From Siphonodentalium dalli (lineage: Eukaryota; Mollusca; Scaphopoda; Gadilida; Siphonodentaliidae): a stretch of DNA of 64,000 nucleotides. The stretch covers positions 115,588,723 through 115,652,722 of the forward strand of contig CP136063.1 of the NCBI GenBank assembly GCA_032622095.1. The letters run 5' to 3'. Below, piece after piece: positions 1 to 11,953 of this stretch (positions are counted from its first letter, which is position 1; each line of letters starts with the position of its first letter). The position numbers were made by a program, and so were the translations under genes. The notes under the pieces are model-generated. The model was not told where the DNA came from. It was given only the letters and a program-made list of their open reading frames with translations, and did not search any database.

Positions 1-407
1 CCAGCAACAACAGCATTTTTTGAGAAGCCGCTTCGGTAATCAGAATCCATTAATTGCCCAAAACTAATGCTAACCACAGTCAACTATAGTATAAAATTGC
101 CCAAAACCTGTTATTTATCAACGTTTTGTTCAACGAAATTTTGCCGGTTTGTCAAACATATCACTAAAAAAAGCCACTGGATTTTAGAGTTATCGATCTT
201 CATCCGCTATCTGGTCAGATAAGTTCTTCTCGTCGACAGTTTACTGGGCCATTTAAAATTAGAATAATAGATTTCAAACATCGATATCTGATCACTCCTA
301 TAGCTTTGATGGGTGCATGGGTTCCTCGACTCGAATCAAATATTTTTTACCCCCGAAGCCAAGGAAATAGTAATTTGCGAGCGCTAATTCGGATTGAGTA
401 CCTTTAA
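1..407. mobile_element. TTAA-flanked MITE, copy 1 (5' truncated by window edge)
   Basis: The right end reads CGGATTGAGTACCT followed by TTAA at 404-407, the reverse complement of the left end (TTAA then AGGTACTCAATCCG) of other copies at 16782, 19914, 21144 and 47807. Inside are the family landmarks: a CAACAACAG start, a GCCGCTTC..TTATCAGAATC-like stretch near 30-50, and a TTCCTCGACTCGAATCAAAT box near 320. No coding capacity is seen. A TTAA flank suggests a piggyBac- or Kolobok-type transposase acting in trans; the superfamily is not proven. Confidence 0.8.
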
Positions 408-1060
408 AATAAAATTTATTAATTTAATATAGATTTAGTTTATGGGTCCAGCCATCAACTTAGTCACGAATGTCCATGTACAAGACGCAATCGATTGTGC
501 ATTGGGCAACGCGCGTGGCGCACGCCGTGTACAAACTTATGTTGATACGGGGCGTGAACTCAAGCCACTCACCGACAATACAATGCAATACATTTAATGA
601 GTATATGTGGGACTATTATGCATTATCATATAACATTTATTTGAAACATTTGTTTGAAAACTGTACAAAAATATCTCGATGATGAGCATTCTATTTTTGC
701 ATCCCGACTAACCTGCCACCTGTAATATTACTTCGTATACTCATCAGACAGTCAAACAATGGAAGCAGAGATTATAAAAACCAACTACAACACTTGAGTA
801 CAGTATACCCCTTTAAGGTACCAAGGGACTATTTGGAAACATTCCAACCCATGCAAGGGTGGAAGCGAACATGGAATTCCCCACACTTGGGTATATTTAA
901 GTCTGGTTCAAAGGGGTAAAGCTGCAAATTCTCAGTTGGAAACCACCCCCCCCCCCCCCCAGCGGCGACCATATAACCACGTCATGCATGTTCATACAAG
1001 CAAATATTAAAATATAGCAACACCCCGTCGAATTGCGCACGAAATTTGCATTACATAAGA
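408..1060. other. Unassigned AT-rich DNA
   Basis: No gene is recognised. A run of 15 C lies at 946-960. The 70-codon frame at 470-682 has no recognisable domain. Confidence 0.5.
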
Positions 1061-1068
1061 AATGAACG

Positions 1069-1176
1069 GTGGTCATGGGATTTTGACCGCGAGAAAAAAT
1101 CGGCAAACTGCATGAACCCCGAAGGGGTTCATGCGGAGTTTGCTGATTTTTAATCGCGGTCAAAACCCATGACCAC
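1069..1176. repeat. 108-bp imperfect palindrome
   Basis: GTGGTCATGGG at 1069 pairs with CCCATGACCAC ending at 1176, and the complementarity runs through TTTTGACCGCG / CGCGGTCAAAA to a central GAACCCC..GGGGTTC near 1122. It looks like a small foldback MITE. No clear target duplication was found. Confidence 0.8.
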
Positions 1177-3130
1177 GTTGAATCCGCCATTTATTATTTA
1201 TATTTATATACTTAAGGGGGAGACGCACGTTTGCCCTTTTTTTCCAATTTTGGGTGGGTCAGGTAATTTGGCAATATCTAGATAAATCCACAACCGTATG
1301 CAATGGAACTTCACAGGGATGTAGAACACATATTGAGGAATGCATACCATGTATTAACAGTTTTGAAATATGAACATCATAAGAGTAATGAAGAGAGATT
1401 TGTAACATTTTATAATAAGTTCACTTTAGGTACCGAGAACTTTTATCTACTTCCACTTTCATCGTTAAACTGTAGTGACAGATGCAGCATCATATCTGTT
1501 TTCCATGAGAGGAGCCGTCTTTCTGCAGAAGAAGGAACACCATTCTTATAAATGAAGTCAAATTATGAGTACCCTATTCTGAAAAATGACAATAATTAAC
1601 CAGACATTTGCAATTGGGACTATTTTGAAATGTATGGAGGACAGGATGGACAAATAACAAATCAATTGAACTTGTAAAAAAAGCCTGTTTATTTGGATAT
1701 TAAATGGAAATAATCATAATACAATAATACAATGATATATATATATATATCAATGTATTATTATTAATTAATAATTAATTTAATAATTAATTATTAGTTA
1801 TTATTTAATTTTCAATTAAAAAAAATAATATTTTTTGAACTCTCAAAAGATAGTACTCTCATTCAGCGTTTCAATGCATAATATCTCTCAATATATGACA
1901 GATTGTCATTGATATCATACTTAACTGAACTGACCAAATAAATACACATGAATAAATCATAAATTTTGCTTCTGACATTCTGTGATTTTATCCCAGGACT
2001 GAGGTATCCCAATGATGCAAAGTATTCCCACTATATCAAAGTAATCAATCTCACTATGCCATTGAATATTGGTGATAAGTCTGTTGAAATACAGTTTATA
2101 TTGACCTCAAAGGTGTCACTGTGACTTTCTGTGAGGTAATGTATTTGTCATATGATGGACCATGGGTAATGGGTTATACCAAAAATCGCACATACCTGTT
2201 GTGCAGTATTGACGCTAAATTAAAGTACATACCTGCTCATTTGCTCATTGTAGCACCACTGTTATCAGCAGGGCAACCTCACAGTTAGTCGGCATTGTCA
2301 ATAACTACAGATGGCAAGGATTCCATTTCTTTGATTCCAGGTTATTTCAATCACCTATAAGGGACAGACAAATTTTAATATAAATTTTCTTCACTTTCAA
2401 TTTCGCACCACCAATGTATAACAGCATTAGCTTTCTGTGGGGTTGTCACCGACACCACGTTTACACAAATAAAATAACAAAAGCTCCCTCAGGGTAAATT
2501 CGCATTAGACACCAGATATTACACAAATAAAATAACACAAACTATTTTCATGTAAAACGTATGTAGATGAAGCGTTGAGTGGTCAATCTCAATGCCTTGT
2601 TAAATGCTTTATGGGGGGGGGACTACAAATTAGATTTAACGATCACCTCAAATGGGTTCCAGCAACTGTTGGGAGGTTTCATTTAATTACTTGATAGTTT
2701 CATGTTGATCTGAATCGCCCTATACTGGTACTAATTGAAATATTTGGAAAAAAACTAACATATAACTATGGTTTTGTTTTCATACAAGCTCAACTCAATT
2801 TCATTATTATAAAATTCATATAAAATGTCAGAGATCCTGAATGTGTCTTTGCTATTGGATGGCAGCGACAGGATAAAATAAAACAAAAGATATTTGATAA
2901 TACACATGTATTTTAGATTGAACTTAACAAAGACCCCAGTTCACATGACAACTCTTGCGGTTCATTAACTCTGGTGCGAGCATAACAGAAATATACTACA
3001 GGTACAGAGGGGGACACAATCGCAACTGTTATTTAATGCTATATATATATTAACTGCGATGGGATGTTCAAAACATTTGTTTCCATCTAATTGTGATAGC
3101 TGCCTTAATGAATTGAAATTATCTATCTCA
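1177..3130. other. Unassigned intergenic or intronic DNA
   Basis: No gene is recognised. It holds an AT-only stretch near 1735-1830 and an 82-codon frame at 1303-1551 without known similarity. The segment 1390-1530 is a diverged inverted copy of 5470-5620 (shared boxes TAGGTACCGAGAACTTTTA and CATGAGAGGAGCC), so that frame is at least partly repeat-derived. Confidence 0.5.
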
Positions 3131-3132
3131 AC

Positions 3133-3255
3133 TTACCTGTAAATATTGTCAGTTACAGGTAATCAGGAATTAACCTCTCATTGCCCTTCTCCTATCAGGT
3201 ACAGTACAACCCCAACCTCTCATTGCACTTCCCCTACCGGATACAGGACAACCCC
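3133..3255. repeat. Small hairpin plus 2 x 42-bp tandem repeat
   Basis: TTACCTGTAA (3133-3142) is the inverse of TTACAGGTAA (3153-3162). Directly after it, a 42-bp unit beginning AACCTCTCATTGC occurs at 3172 and again at 3214. Confidence 0.7.
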
Positions 3256-3731
3256 ATGACAATCCAATGTGTTAGTGTTCAGTCAACTGTAATAAAGACA
3301 AAACATTTTGCAGGTTAACAAATCCAAGAGAAATATTTTATGAAAAATAAGATAACACTGAGTGAGTTAAAATATTGCTTGAGGGTTAATTAATTAGTAC
3401 CATGTAACCAGTACACCCAGCTAGAGGATCTCTGTTAAGGGTGTGGTGTCCACTGTCTGAAATTTCCAAAAGCAGCACCCCTTGACCCAGACCAAGTTAA
3501 CTCCCTCCCAGTCCCAAATTTGCAAAATATAATTTGCACCCCTCTACGTTGGGTTATAATTTTCTAATTTGTTATCTCAACGTTTCAAATTCCCCACTAA
3601 TTACTGGTTGCAAAATTAAAACTATAAGAACAATTTCTGCATATTATTGTTGTGATTTTTCCAACTATTAATATTTCGTGAGACTTAACACATTTATTTC
3701 CAACTGTTTGGACCAAATTTGTTTTGTGTGT

Positions 3732-3752
3732 GGGGGGGGGGGGGGGGGGGGG
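3732..3752 (+). repeat. Poly-G run, 21 bp
   Basis: An uninterrupted G tract. Similar G or C runs of 12-28 bp recur at 946, 6175, 11148, 13643, 17723, 20241 and 24591. Those at 13643 and 20241 sit at the same place inside TTAA MITE copies. Confidence 0.9.
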
Positions 3753-4068
3753 TACATAATACTCCAGCATTATATATACCAGTCAATGAATGGTAGCTCT
3801 TTCACTACCTGTTCCCAAAATGTTTATCATGTATACAAGTTGAGTACCTATACCTGTAACATGATAACCAGGTTTTGGCACATCCTACATTTGACTAAAT
3901 ATAAATAGTTAAATATGACGATGTCGAACCAGTTTTCTTCCCATGTATGCATAAGTTATGAGGTCCTTGAAAATGCAGCCACATTGAAGTGTAATAATAT
4001 TAATATAGTAAATGCACAGGCATTAGATGAAGTTTGATCCATGCAGCATGAATCATTTGTGTGATGTT

Positions 4069-4129
4069 AGATCATGCCATGAATCTCTAATCTGGCTATG
4101 CCCATACGTAGCCATTCATGGCATGATCT
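4069..4129. repeat. Inverted repeat, 16-bp arms
   Basis: AGATCATGCCATGAAT (4069-4084) is repeated inverted as ATTCATGGCATGATCT (4114-4129) across a 29-bp loop. Confidence 0.8.
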
Positions 4130-6023
4130 AGTAAGTCACATATATGGTATTTATTGTTGGATTATTTCCATTGACTTTTTTATTTGAAGATCCATGAAAC
4201 CGTATTTAAATACATATACATATTCAACTAGTATAGTTGAATTACTATCAGGTCATTCGGGTGCTTGGTAAAACATGATTATTAATTTGGAGAAAATTCC
4301 CAATGATCACTTGTATTATTTGGCATTGAGGCAGAGTAAAATTGCCATGTGATATGACACTATTAAATTAATATTATAATTATTAATTCACTTTCAGCCT
4401 AAACCCCACCCATCACTAAAGTAACGACACGATTATTAGGCACTTGATAGTATTATAAAATCAACTATTATAATTGGTTACAACCAAAATAGGACAAAAT
4501 ATATGGACGTTGGGCCTCCAAGTTGTAAAAAAAATGTGGCATGTTCACTCTGGTCAGCAATACAAAATAGCATGTGACCAGAACTTGGCAACATGATTCA
4601 TTTTTTAATGAGAAATAGCCCAAGAAAAAATACATTGCGACCATGATTATTATGATAAAAATAACATATTTATGACTAGCGTTTCAAACGCTGTGTGTTG
4701 TACGTTTTTTGTTAAAACATATATATATTAGAATGTTTGAAATTCACGTCGGTCCGCCATTTTGTAAACAAATTTTACAAGTTGTCAACAATTTATCAAA
4801 CTTACATCGAAGTACAAAATCATTCATGCGATCGTTGGTACCACCACTGCTGACACGTTCCCAATTACTCTTCCTTAAATATGGGTCGTTATTGAGAGCG
4901 ATCGGACATTATGCAATGCGTAATTTCACAAATTTGAAGAGAAAATCAAGTTTCGGTTTTCACTTCCCCAAATTTACCGGAAATGGTTTCATAACTCACT
5001 TGAGTATGCCGCAATATATAGTTCCCCGTATTTTACACAGAAAACGTATATTTTCGTATTATGTTGGAAAACTAATGTAACTAAACATAAATATTACTAA
5101 CTATGTGCAATGTTGATACTTTTAAGAGATGAATTATATCGTTTTAATATTGTCGCAATGATATCAAGCTTATTTTCGATAGATGGGCGAAATGTTTTTT
5201 CCCCATCAAATGTTTTCTTCTTTTTTTTTTCAATAAAAGTAGCTAGATTGGAAGTCAGTAATGTCAATATGACTTCTCCTGATAGTTATACAGATAACCC
5301 ATTGGAGATCGGGTGCTGATCGGGTACGCACATTGTGATATTTGCCTTTTTCAGCTGTTTTTTGTCAGCAAACGAACAGAATAAATTTTGACTTACGTTT
5401 TCAATGGCGGCCATTGATAGTGCAGATTGTCGTCATCTTGGAATCCGTCTCTGATGGCAAAGCAGCTCATTTTACGAAAAAAACATGGCTCCTCTCATGT
5501 AAACCAGATAGGTACCATAGCACACCATGGTCAATTCTTCGGTCAAATATTTTTAGTTATTTAAAAGTTCTCGGTACCTAAAGACATGCTATTTTTTCCC
5601 AATATTTCCCACATTTGTCAAACCAAAGTGTTTTTTAAAGGAAACCACATGTCCAGCATACTATAACAATTCACCAACACATTCTATGTATAAAGCTGAG
5701 CTATATGAAATCTGGTTACTATGCATTTGTCTTTTTTCCATTGTTGTTTTTGGCTCATACAACAGTGATGTTTTCAATTATTTCAGCCATATTTTGGGCA
5801 AACGTGCATCTGACCTTAAATTCATTATCAACTAGGATTGTCTGTCTTTCCCACTATTTATTCATCTTTTTAAATGAACGCATGGAGTTCAGTTAAGAAA
5901 GTTTGAATCCTGGTTTTTTGGAAAACCAAACATTTTGAGAATCCGTTCAGGGAGAATGGAAAAAAAACGCAATTTCACAGTTAAGTATATATACACATAT
6001 GACAAACTGTCTTGTTTAGCTAG
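4130..6023. other. Unassigned DNA with inverted partner of 1.4 kb segment
   Basis: A 123-codon frame at 4709-5080 has no recognisable domain or signal sequence, so I do not call it a gene. Segment 5470-5620 is the inverted, diverged partner of 1390-1530. Nothing else is recognised. Confidence 0.5.
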
Positions 6024-6279
6024 TAGGGGAGACCCGGGCAAAGCGGATCGCCCGGGCAAAGCCGATCACCTTTATTATTTCAATACTAGCAAATTATTCC
6101 GATTCTATCCGTATTTTAGAATAAGATAGTTTTATGTTTGGTTATAGTCCAGGAGATATTGGTCGACCTCTGCACCCCCCCCCCCCAGGACTTAACTTCA
6201 CCCCAATAATTTTCTTAAGGTCTCCTCTAATTGTTTTCACTTGTTAACAAGAAAAAAAAGAGGCCGCAGAGACTCCAGA

Positions 6280-7345
6280 CAAGATGGCGTCCATCATGGC
6301 GGCCATTTTTTTTAAATGCACCAGGTCTCTTTGATCGCCGTTATAGTAAAGATGATGTCACATGCCGTCTTGTTTTCCGCTCGATTCGTAATGCTAATAT
6401 ACAACCCTTACAAATTAGCCAAAAATCCGACACCAGAATCCAATATGGCGCCCAAGATGGCCGCCGAAATGTGAAAATATGCTATTGTTCTGACATGTTA
6501 CCACCTTTCGATTGTCTCTGTTGGAAATTGTTAGAATTTTTGCGTCATGTTATACATTTATCATATAGAGGAGTCATTGGCGAACACATGGGGACCATAA
6601 TATGCATTCATTGCGGGATATTTTTGTCCGATATCACGTTTTCCCAAATGCCGGTATCATAGGTCAAAGCCGAATCTCCGTTAATAACGCGATGTTATGT
6701 TTCGAATCAATGAATGTCATTGCTATTATAACAACACCCATGCATATATATTTGCAGGAGATACTCGAGCTAGGATTCCTCTTATACCTGAGTTGAGGAA
6801 ATATTTACCCAAATCCAAGATGGCGGCCAAAATGGCCACCAGAAATAAAAAATCGCTGATTTTAACAACAGTGAGCATTATTGTCATGACAACTCCACAC
6901 CTGCTTACTATTGTAAGTTGGGAACACTTAGGCGAAGAACTTTCCTTGTACCATATCCAAATAAAAGTCCCCCAAATCCAAAATGGCGCCCACAATGGCG
7001 GACATATTTTGAAAAATCACCGAAATTCTCTCATAATCACATCATTGGGCATTATTGTCGAGACAACTCCATCCATGCGTACAGTTGAATTGGAAATATT
7101 GGGGTGAAGTAATTACCTTTCATCTCATGCAAGAAGTGGTTTTCCAAATCGAAGATGGCGGCCAAAATGGCGACCGAAATTTGAAAACACGCCTACATTC
7201 CTTTACTTTCTTAGGATGGGCGTTATTGTTTCGCGATTTCTAACCACCATTACATGTTGATATGTATGAAGTATGCATTAGTGTTTGGCAAGTGATACTC
7301 ACATTCAATATGGCGGCCAAACTGGTGGAAAGAACTTGAAAAGAA
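6280..7345 (+). repeat. Degenerate tandem array of about 165-bp units (left arm)
   Basis: A box like AAGATGGCGGCCAAAATGGC recurs near 6280, 6444, 6818, 6979, 7153 and 7309, spaced about 155-185 bp apart with one double gap. It often precedes GAAATTTGAAAA. Mirror copies lie at about 9985-11050 in the right arm. The box resembles the CCAAGATGGCnGC box of the 27, 40 and 52 kb elements, so the arrays may be distant relatives. Confidence 0.75.
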
Positions 7346-10300
7346 GCCGATATTATCACATACTAATTTCAACTTTATGTCATAATATTGATTTGTATAA
7401 ACGAAACGGTACATACTATAAGCCATCTATTAGTTCCAATGTAAGTCGTAGTCTTTTGGAAGGATGAAAACTCACAATCGCGATGTGGCATTTCAAAATC
7501 CATTCCCCACTAAGGGCTCATACTGGCCGTAACCGTATATAGGTGCGCCGAATAGTCATATTATGACTTCCAAGAATCAAAACAACAGCTTATTCTGAAT
7601 TGCCACATTCAACATTATCTAGACTCGTTTCCGTCTCATTGTCAGATTAATCTATCTCACTCACAACAACAGTTCATTACTCTTCTTTGTAGAAGGGTGC
7701 CACTAATCGGAATGTTTCAAACAATACATACATGTATGCCGGTGTCCAGCTCACGTGTTTGTTTCGAAAGCTTGGAATTCTTAGCGAGCTTCATTCGTGG
7801 TATACATGTAGCTCATGGTATAATTCAGATGCTATATATGGGGTATATGCGTCATCTTGTGCGATACACTATAAAGGTATTCGGTCGATGCATATACTAG
7901 CTTTCAGAAGGACCTATCTATCTGCGTATTGTCAGCTTTGGTGGCCTAATGGGGATAACAACGTGCACACCTGGTGATCTTCCCAAACAGCCACTTCTCA
8001 ATATATGGTTCATCAATTCACATACTCATCTAATGCACTGACGTACCCGGACAACTTTTGTATATGGCTTCGAATGTTGAAAGCCCGACAGTTGACGGAT
8101 GTATTTCTGCTAAGGCGTAGAAGACCATAATGCATAATATACCCAAACTCCTTGAACATGATCATAAGAACAAGCTTGTTGGCGTCCAGCAATCGTCTCA
8201 CCGAACAGATCCAAGCAGATGATAACAATACACACGGTGCTAGTTTGTGGGTATGTGTCATGATAGTGGAAATGAAATTGGACCATCACTGCACCGCCCC
8301 TTATTTTGTTATGTTTTAGATTCAGACAGGATCTCATGTGTGGCTTTGCTTTCCTTATATGCTAAGATTGTATGTTCCCATCCGTTTGGAAGCCGTTCTT
8401 GAACAACTGGACCAGGAGTATGCCATTGTCTACTGTTGTATAAGCCCCACCAAGACTGGGTGTAGTCTTAAAGGCGATACCTTTGATAGTTGGTTGATAT
8501 GTCATACTCACGCTGGGTGGTATGGTTCAAGAAAGTACAAATGCCATCAACAAAAGGGTGAAATATTCAACGCGAAGAACATCCAGAGGAATGTTACGTT
8601 GATGAGCTCTTGCATTCAGTTCAACAAACGTTGGTACACCAAGTGATTTCTTGGTAACATCACCATTGCGACCATTTTCCTGCACGAGACATTAACTACT
8701 ATATTCTAAAGTTATATATATAAAGCTATATGATCATAAAGTTCGCGTTCCCCAACGTCCACAGCCATTGCCATCGAGACTGTAAATTGTTCTTTAAATA
8801 CATAGTGAAATAAATGCACCACAGTTCCTGACATTTTCTTGAATAATACCGCCCACATACTGACACTTTCCCCGAGAGAGGATAACAAAACACGCATACA
8901 TTCATGCTATAAAGACATTATCCTTTAGTCCATCCGACTGTTTTGAGGGAGGCTAGCATAGTATTATCCAGACAAAAGTGTACGTAGTTGAATCAGAAAG
9001 GCTTCGAAACGGATGTGGAAATACAATCTTACCACACCAAATAAAACCGACACGCATGACATTCGATATATTAAACATACACCAGGTGTAGGGGTGGTGG
9101 TGTATACAGTGGCCCATTTTATTCCCACTATCATGGCGCATGTCCACAAACTAGCACCGCGAGCATTGTTCTTCTCTGCTGGGAGATATTCGACGAGACA
9201 ACTGCGGGGCGTCACACAGTTTGCTTCAGATAATGATAATGGCCAAGAAGTGTGGGTAGTCTGTACACTAGGGTCTTCTCCTTAGCCGATAGACATCTGT
9301 CCAAGGGAATGAGACAGCTAGCAACCTTCGAACACTGTCGAAGTTGTCCACATATGCCAATGCGTTCGCTGAGTGTGTGTTGACGAACCATCTATTGAGA
9401 AGTGACTAGCTAACTGGTTCGCCAGGTGTACATGTCGTTATCACATGGGGTATGAGACACATACATAGAGATGACCTTTATTCCCATATGGCCCTCCTAG
9501 TTCAAGATGATGGACAAATATCATATTTAGCAATTATTTAAAATCGTAAGCTAGACACCGGAAAATGAATTGTTTGAAACGTTATTATTAGAGGGACCCT
9601 ACTCCCAGGAAGTGGTGAACACTTTGTCGGTGTGAGCCACCTAGATTTATCATACAAAGAAAAGGAAGCTGGTCCAGATAATTATGGACGTGACGTGGCA
9701 AATCAGAATCTGTTATCAGGTAATTGTTCTGATATAACTGTTCGGCGCACCTACGCTTACGGCCATTATCGGCGCTAAGTGGAGACTGGATTTCGAAATG
9801 CCACATCGCGATATTAATGGTGGTTTTTTATCTTTCCAGAAGGATACGAGCTATGTTATGCATTTTGATAACTTTAAGTTGAACTAGTAGATGGTTTATG
9901 TACTGTTTCGTCCATACATACCGATATTATGACAAAAAGTTGAAATTAATATGTGAAATTATCGATATCTTTCCAATTTCTAGCCGCCAATTTAGCAGCG
10001 ATCTTGGCTGTGAGTATCAATTGCCAAACCCGAATGAATACTTCATGTTATTATTCCATATCAACATGTAATGGTGGATAGAAATCGCGAAACAATAACG
10101 CCCATCGTAAGAAAGTAAAGGAATGTAGACTTGTTTTCAAATTTCGGTCGCCATTTTGGCCGCCATCTTCGATTTGGAAAACAATTTCTTGCATGAGATG
10201 TAATGTAATTACCTCATCTCAGTATTTCCAACTCAATTGTAAGCATGGATGGAGTTGTCTCGACAATAATGCCCAATGATGTGAATATGAGGGAATTTCG

Positions 10301-11463
10301 GTGATTTTTCAAAATCTGTCCGCCATTGTGGGCGCCTTTTTGGATTTGGGGGACTTTTATTTGGATATGGTACAAGGAAAGTTCTTCGCCTGAGTGTTCC
10401 CAACTTACAATAGTAAGCAGGTGTGGAGTTGTCATGACAATAATGCTCACTGTTGTTAAAATCAGCGATTTTCGGCAATTTTTTATTTCTGGTGGCCATT
10501 TTGGCCGCCATCTTGGATTTGGGTAAATATTCCTCAACTTAGGTATAAGAGGAATCCTAGCTTGAGTATCTCCTGCACATATATATGCATGGGTGTTGTT
10601 ATAATAGCAATGACTTTCATTGATTCGAAACATAACATCGCGTTATTAACGGAGATTCGGCTTTGACCTATGATACCGGCATTTGGGAAAACGTGATATC
10701 GGACAAAAATATCCCGCAATGAATGCATATTATGGTCCCCATGTGTTCGCCAATGACTCCTCTATATGATAAATGTATAACATGACGCAAAAATTCTAAC
10801 ATTTTCCAACAGAGACAATCGAAAGGTGGTAACATGTCAGAAAAATAGCATATTTTCACATTTCGGCGGCCATCTTGGCCGCCATATTGGATTCTGGTGT
10901 CGGATTTTTGGCTAATTTGTAAGGGTTGTATATTAGCATAACGAATCGAGCGGAAAACAAGACGGCATGTGACATCATCTTTACTATAACGGCGATCAAA
11001 GAGACCTGGTGCATTTAAAAAAAATGGCCGCCATGATGGACGCCATCTTGTCTGGAGTCTCTGCGGCCACTTTTTTTTCTTGTTAACAAGTGAAAAAAAT
11101 TAGAGGAGACCTTAAGGAAGAAAATTATTGGGGTGAAGTTAAGTCCTGGGGGGGGGGGGGGTGCAGAGGTCGACCAATATCTCCTGGACTATTAGTTTTT
11201 ATACATTTCCACAGAGAACTAGGTATACTAAAATTTTGTTGCCCATTAGAGCATTTTCGTCGACATTTTACGATTTTACCAAATTTGTAATTATTGTGCG
11301 TTTGCGCATATCTATTGCGCAGGTCGATTGTCACATACCCATCTACCCGAATAAATGTTGTCGGTGTCTTAGGCAATATATATGTGGAATAAGACAATAT
11401 GTCAATTTGCTATATTTGATAGGACACGCGTGTAATACGCCGGACTGTAAAAAGATGTGATCT

Positions 11464-11943
11464 GGGCAAAGCGGATCGGGCAAAGCGGATCATTCATAAC
11501 ATGACTAACTTCCGGTACACATGCGTAGATTAAGTGAATTTGGACAATTTTAGTCCGATGTATCGACAAAACTCGTGCCTTGTCGGAGCATGACCATAAT
11601 TGGAAAACTTTAGCGTTTGAAAACACGCGGTATTAATTATTTGGGATAAATATGTATTATTGTAATAAATAAAACTAAAAAGCATATGAATAGTTGAAAA
11701 TTATTGCATTTTCACAAGGAATCGTTTGCTGATCCGCTTTGCCCGATGTGGTGATCCGATTTGCCCAACGGCCGGGCAAAGCGGATCAAAATTAAAAATC
11801 ACCATAGCAACCCAACCAATAGATGTATCTTAATGCATCATCCGCCAAATGTTATGCCATCATGATTAGAAACTGACAGTGCTAATAATTCTGATTGCCG
11901 GTTGCATTTTGTACACGAAACCCTTACGTGATCCGCTTTGCCC
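11464..11943. repeat. Cluster of GGGCAAAGCGGATC motifs
   Basis: The 14-bp motif of the element tips occurs as + copies at 11464, 11478 and 11774 and as - copies at 11731, 11753 (one change) and 11930. The left tip has two more at 6036 and 6054. Eight spaced copies confined to the ends would suit subterminal transposase binding sites (inference). Confidence 0.75.
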
Positions 11944-11953
11944 GGGTCTCCCC

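Larger units (their letters stand above)
6026..11953. mobile_element. Giant foldback element, about 5.9 kb
   Basis: The outer ends are inverted copies: GGGGAGACCCGGGCAAAGCG from 6026 and its complement ending at 11953, each next to TA (6024-6025 and 11954-11955), which fits a TA target duplication. Inside, about 6130-8545 is a diverged inverted copy of about 8825-11200. Landmarks that pair include the poly-C at 6175 with the poly-G at 11148, CTTGTTAACAAG near 6241 with 11082, ATGCATATTATGGTCCCCAT (complement near 6590) near 10720, GAAATGCCACATCGCGAT near 9796 with its complement near 7480, and GGTGCTAGTTTGTGG near 8236 with its complement near 9145. The right side has about 750 bp (11201-11953) missing from the left. 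No intact protein is seen; the frames inside mirror each other between arms. Confidence 0.85.

Noticed and set aside
4709-5080. 123-codon frame
   Set aside because: Basic and hydrophobic mix without any family resemblance; AT-rich context and no splice or neighbour support.
6231-7243. Overlapping frames of 60-143 codons on both strands
   Set aside because: They fall in the AAGATGGCGGCC tandem array of the foldback element and reappear mirrored at 10214-10859.
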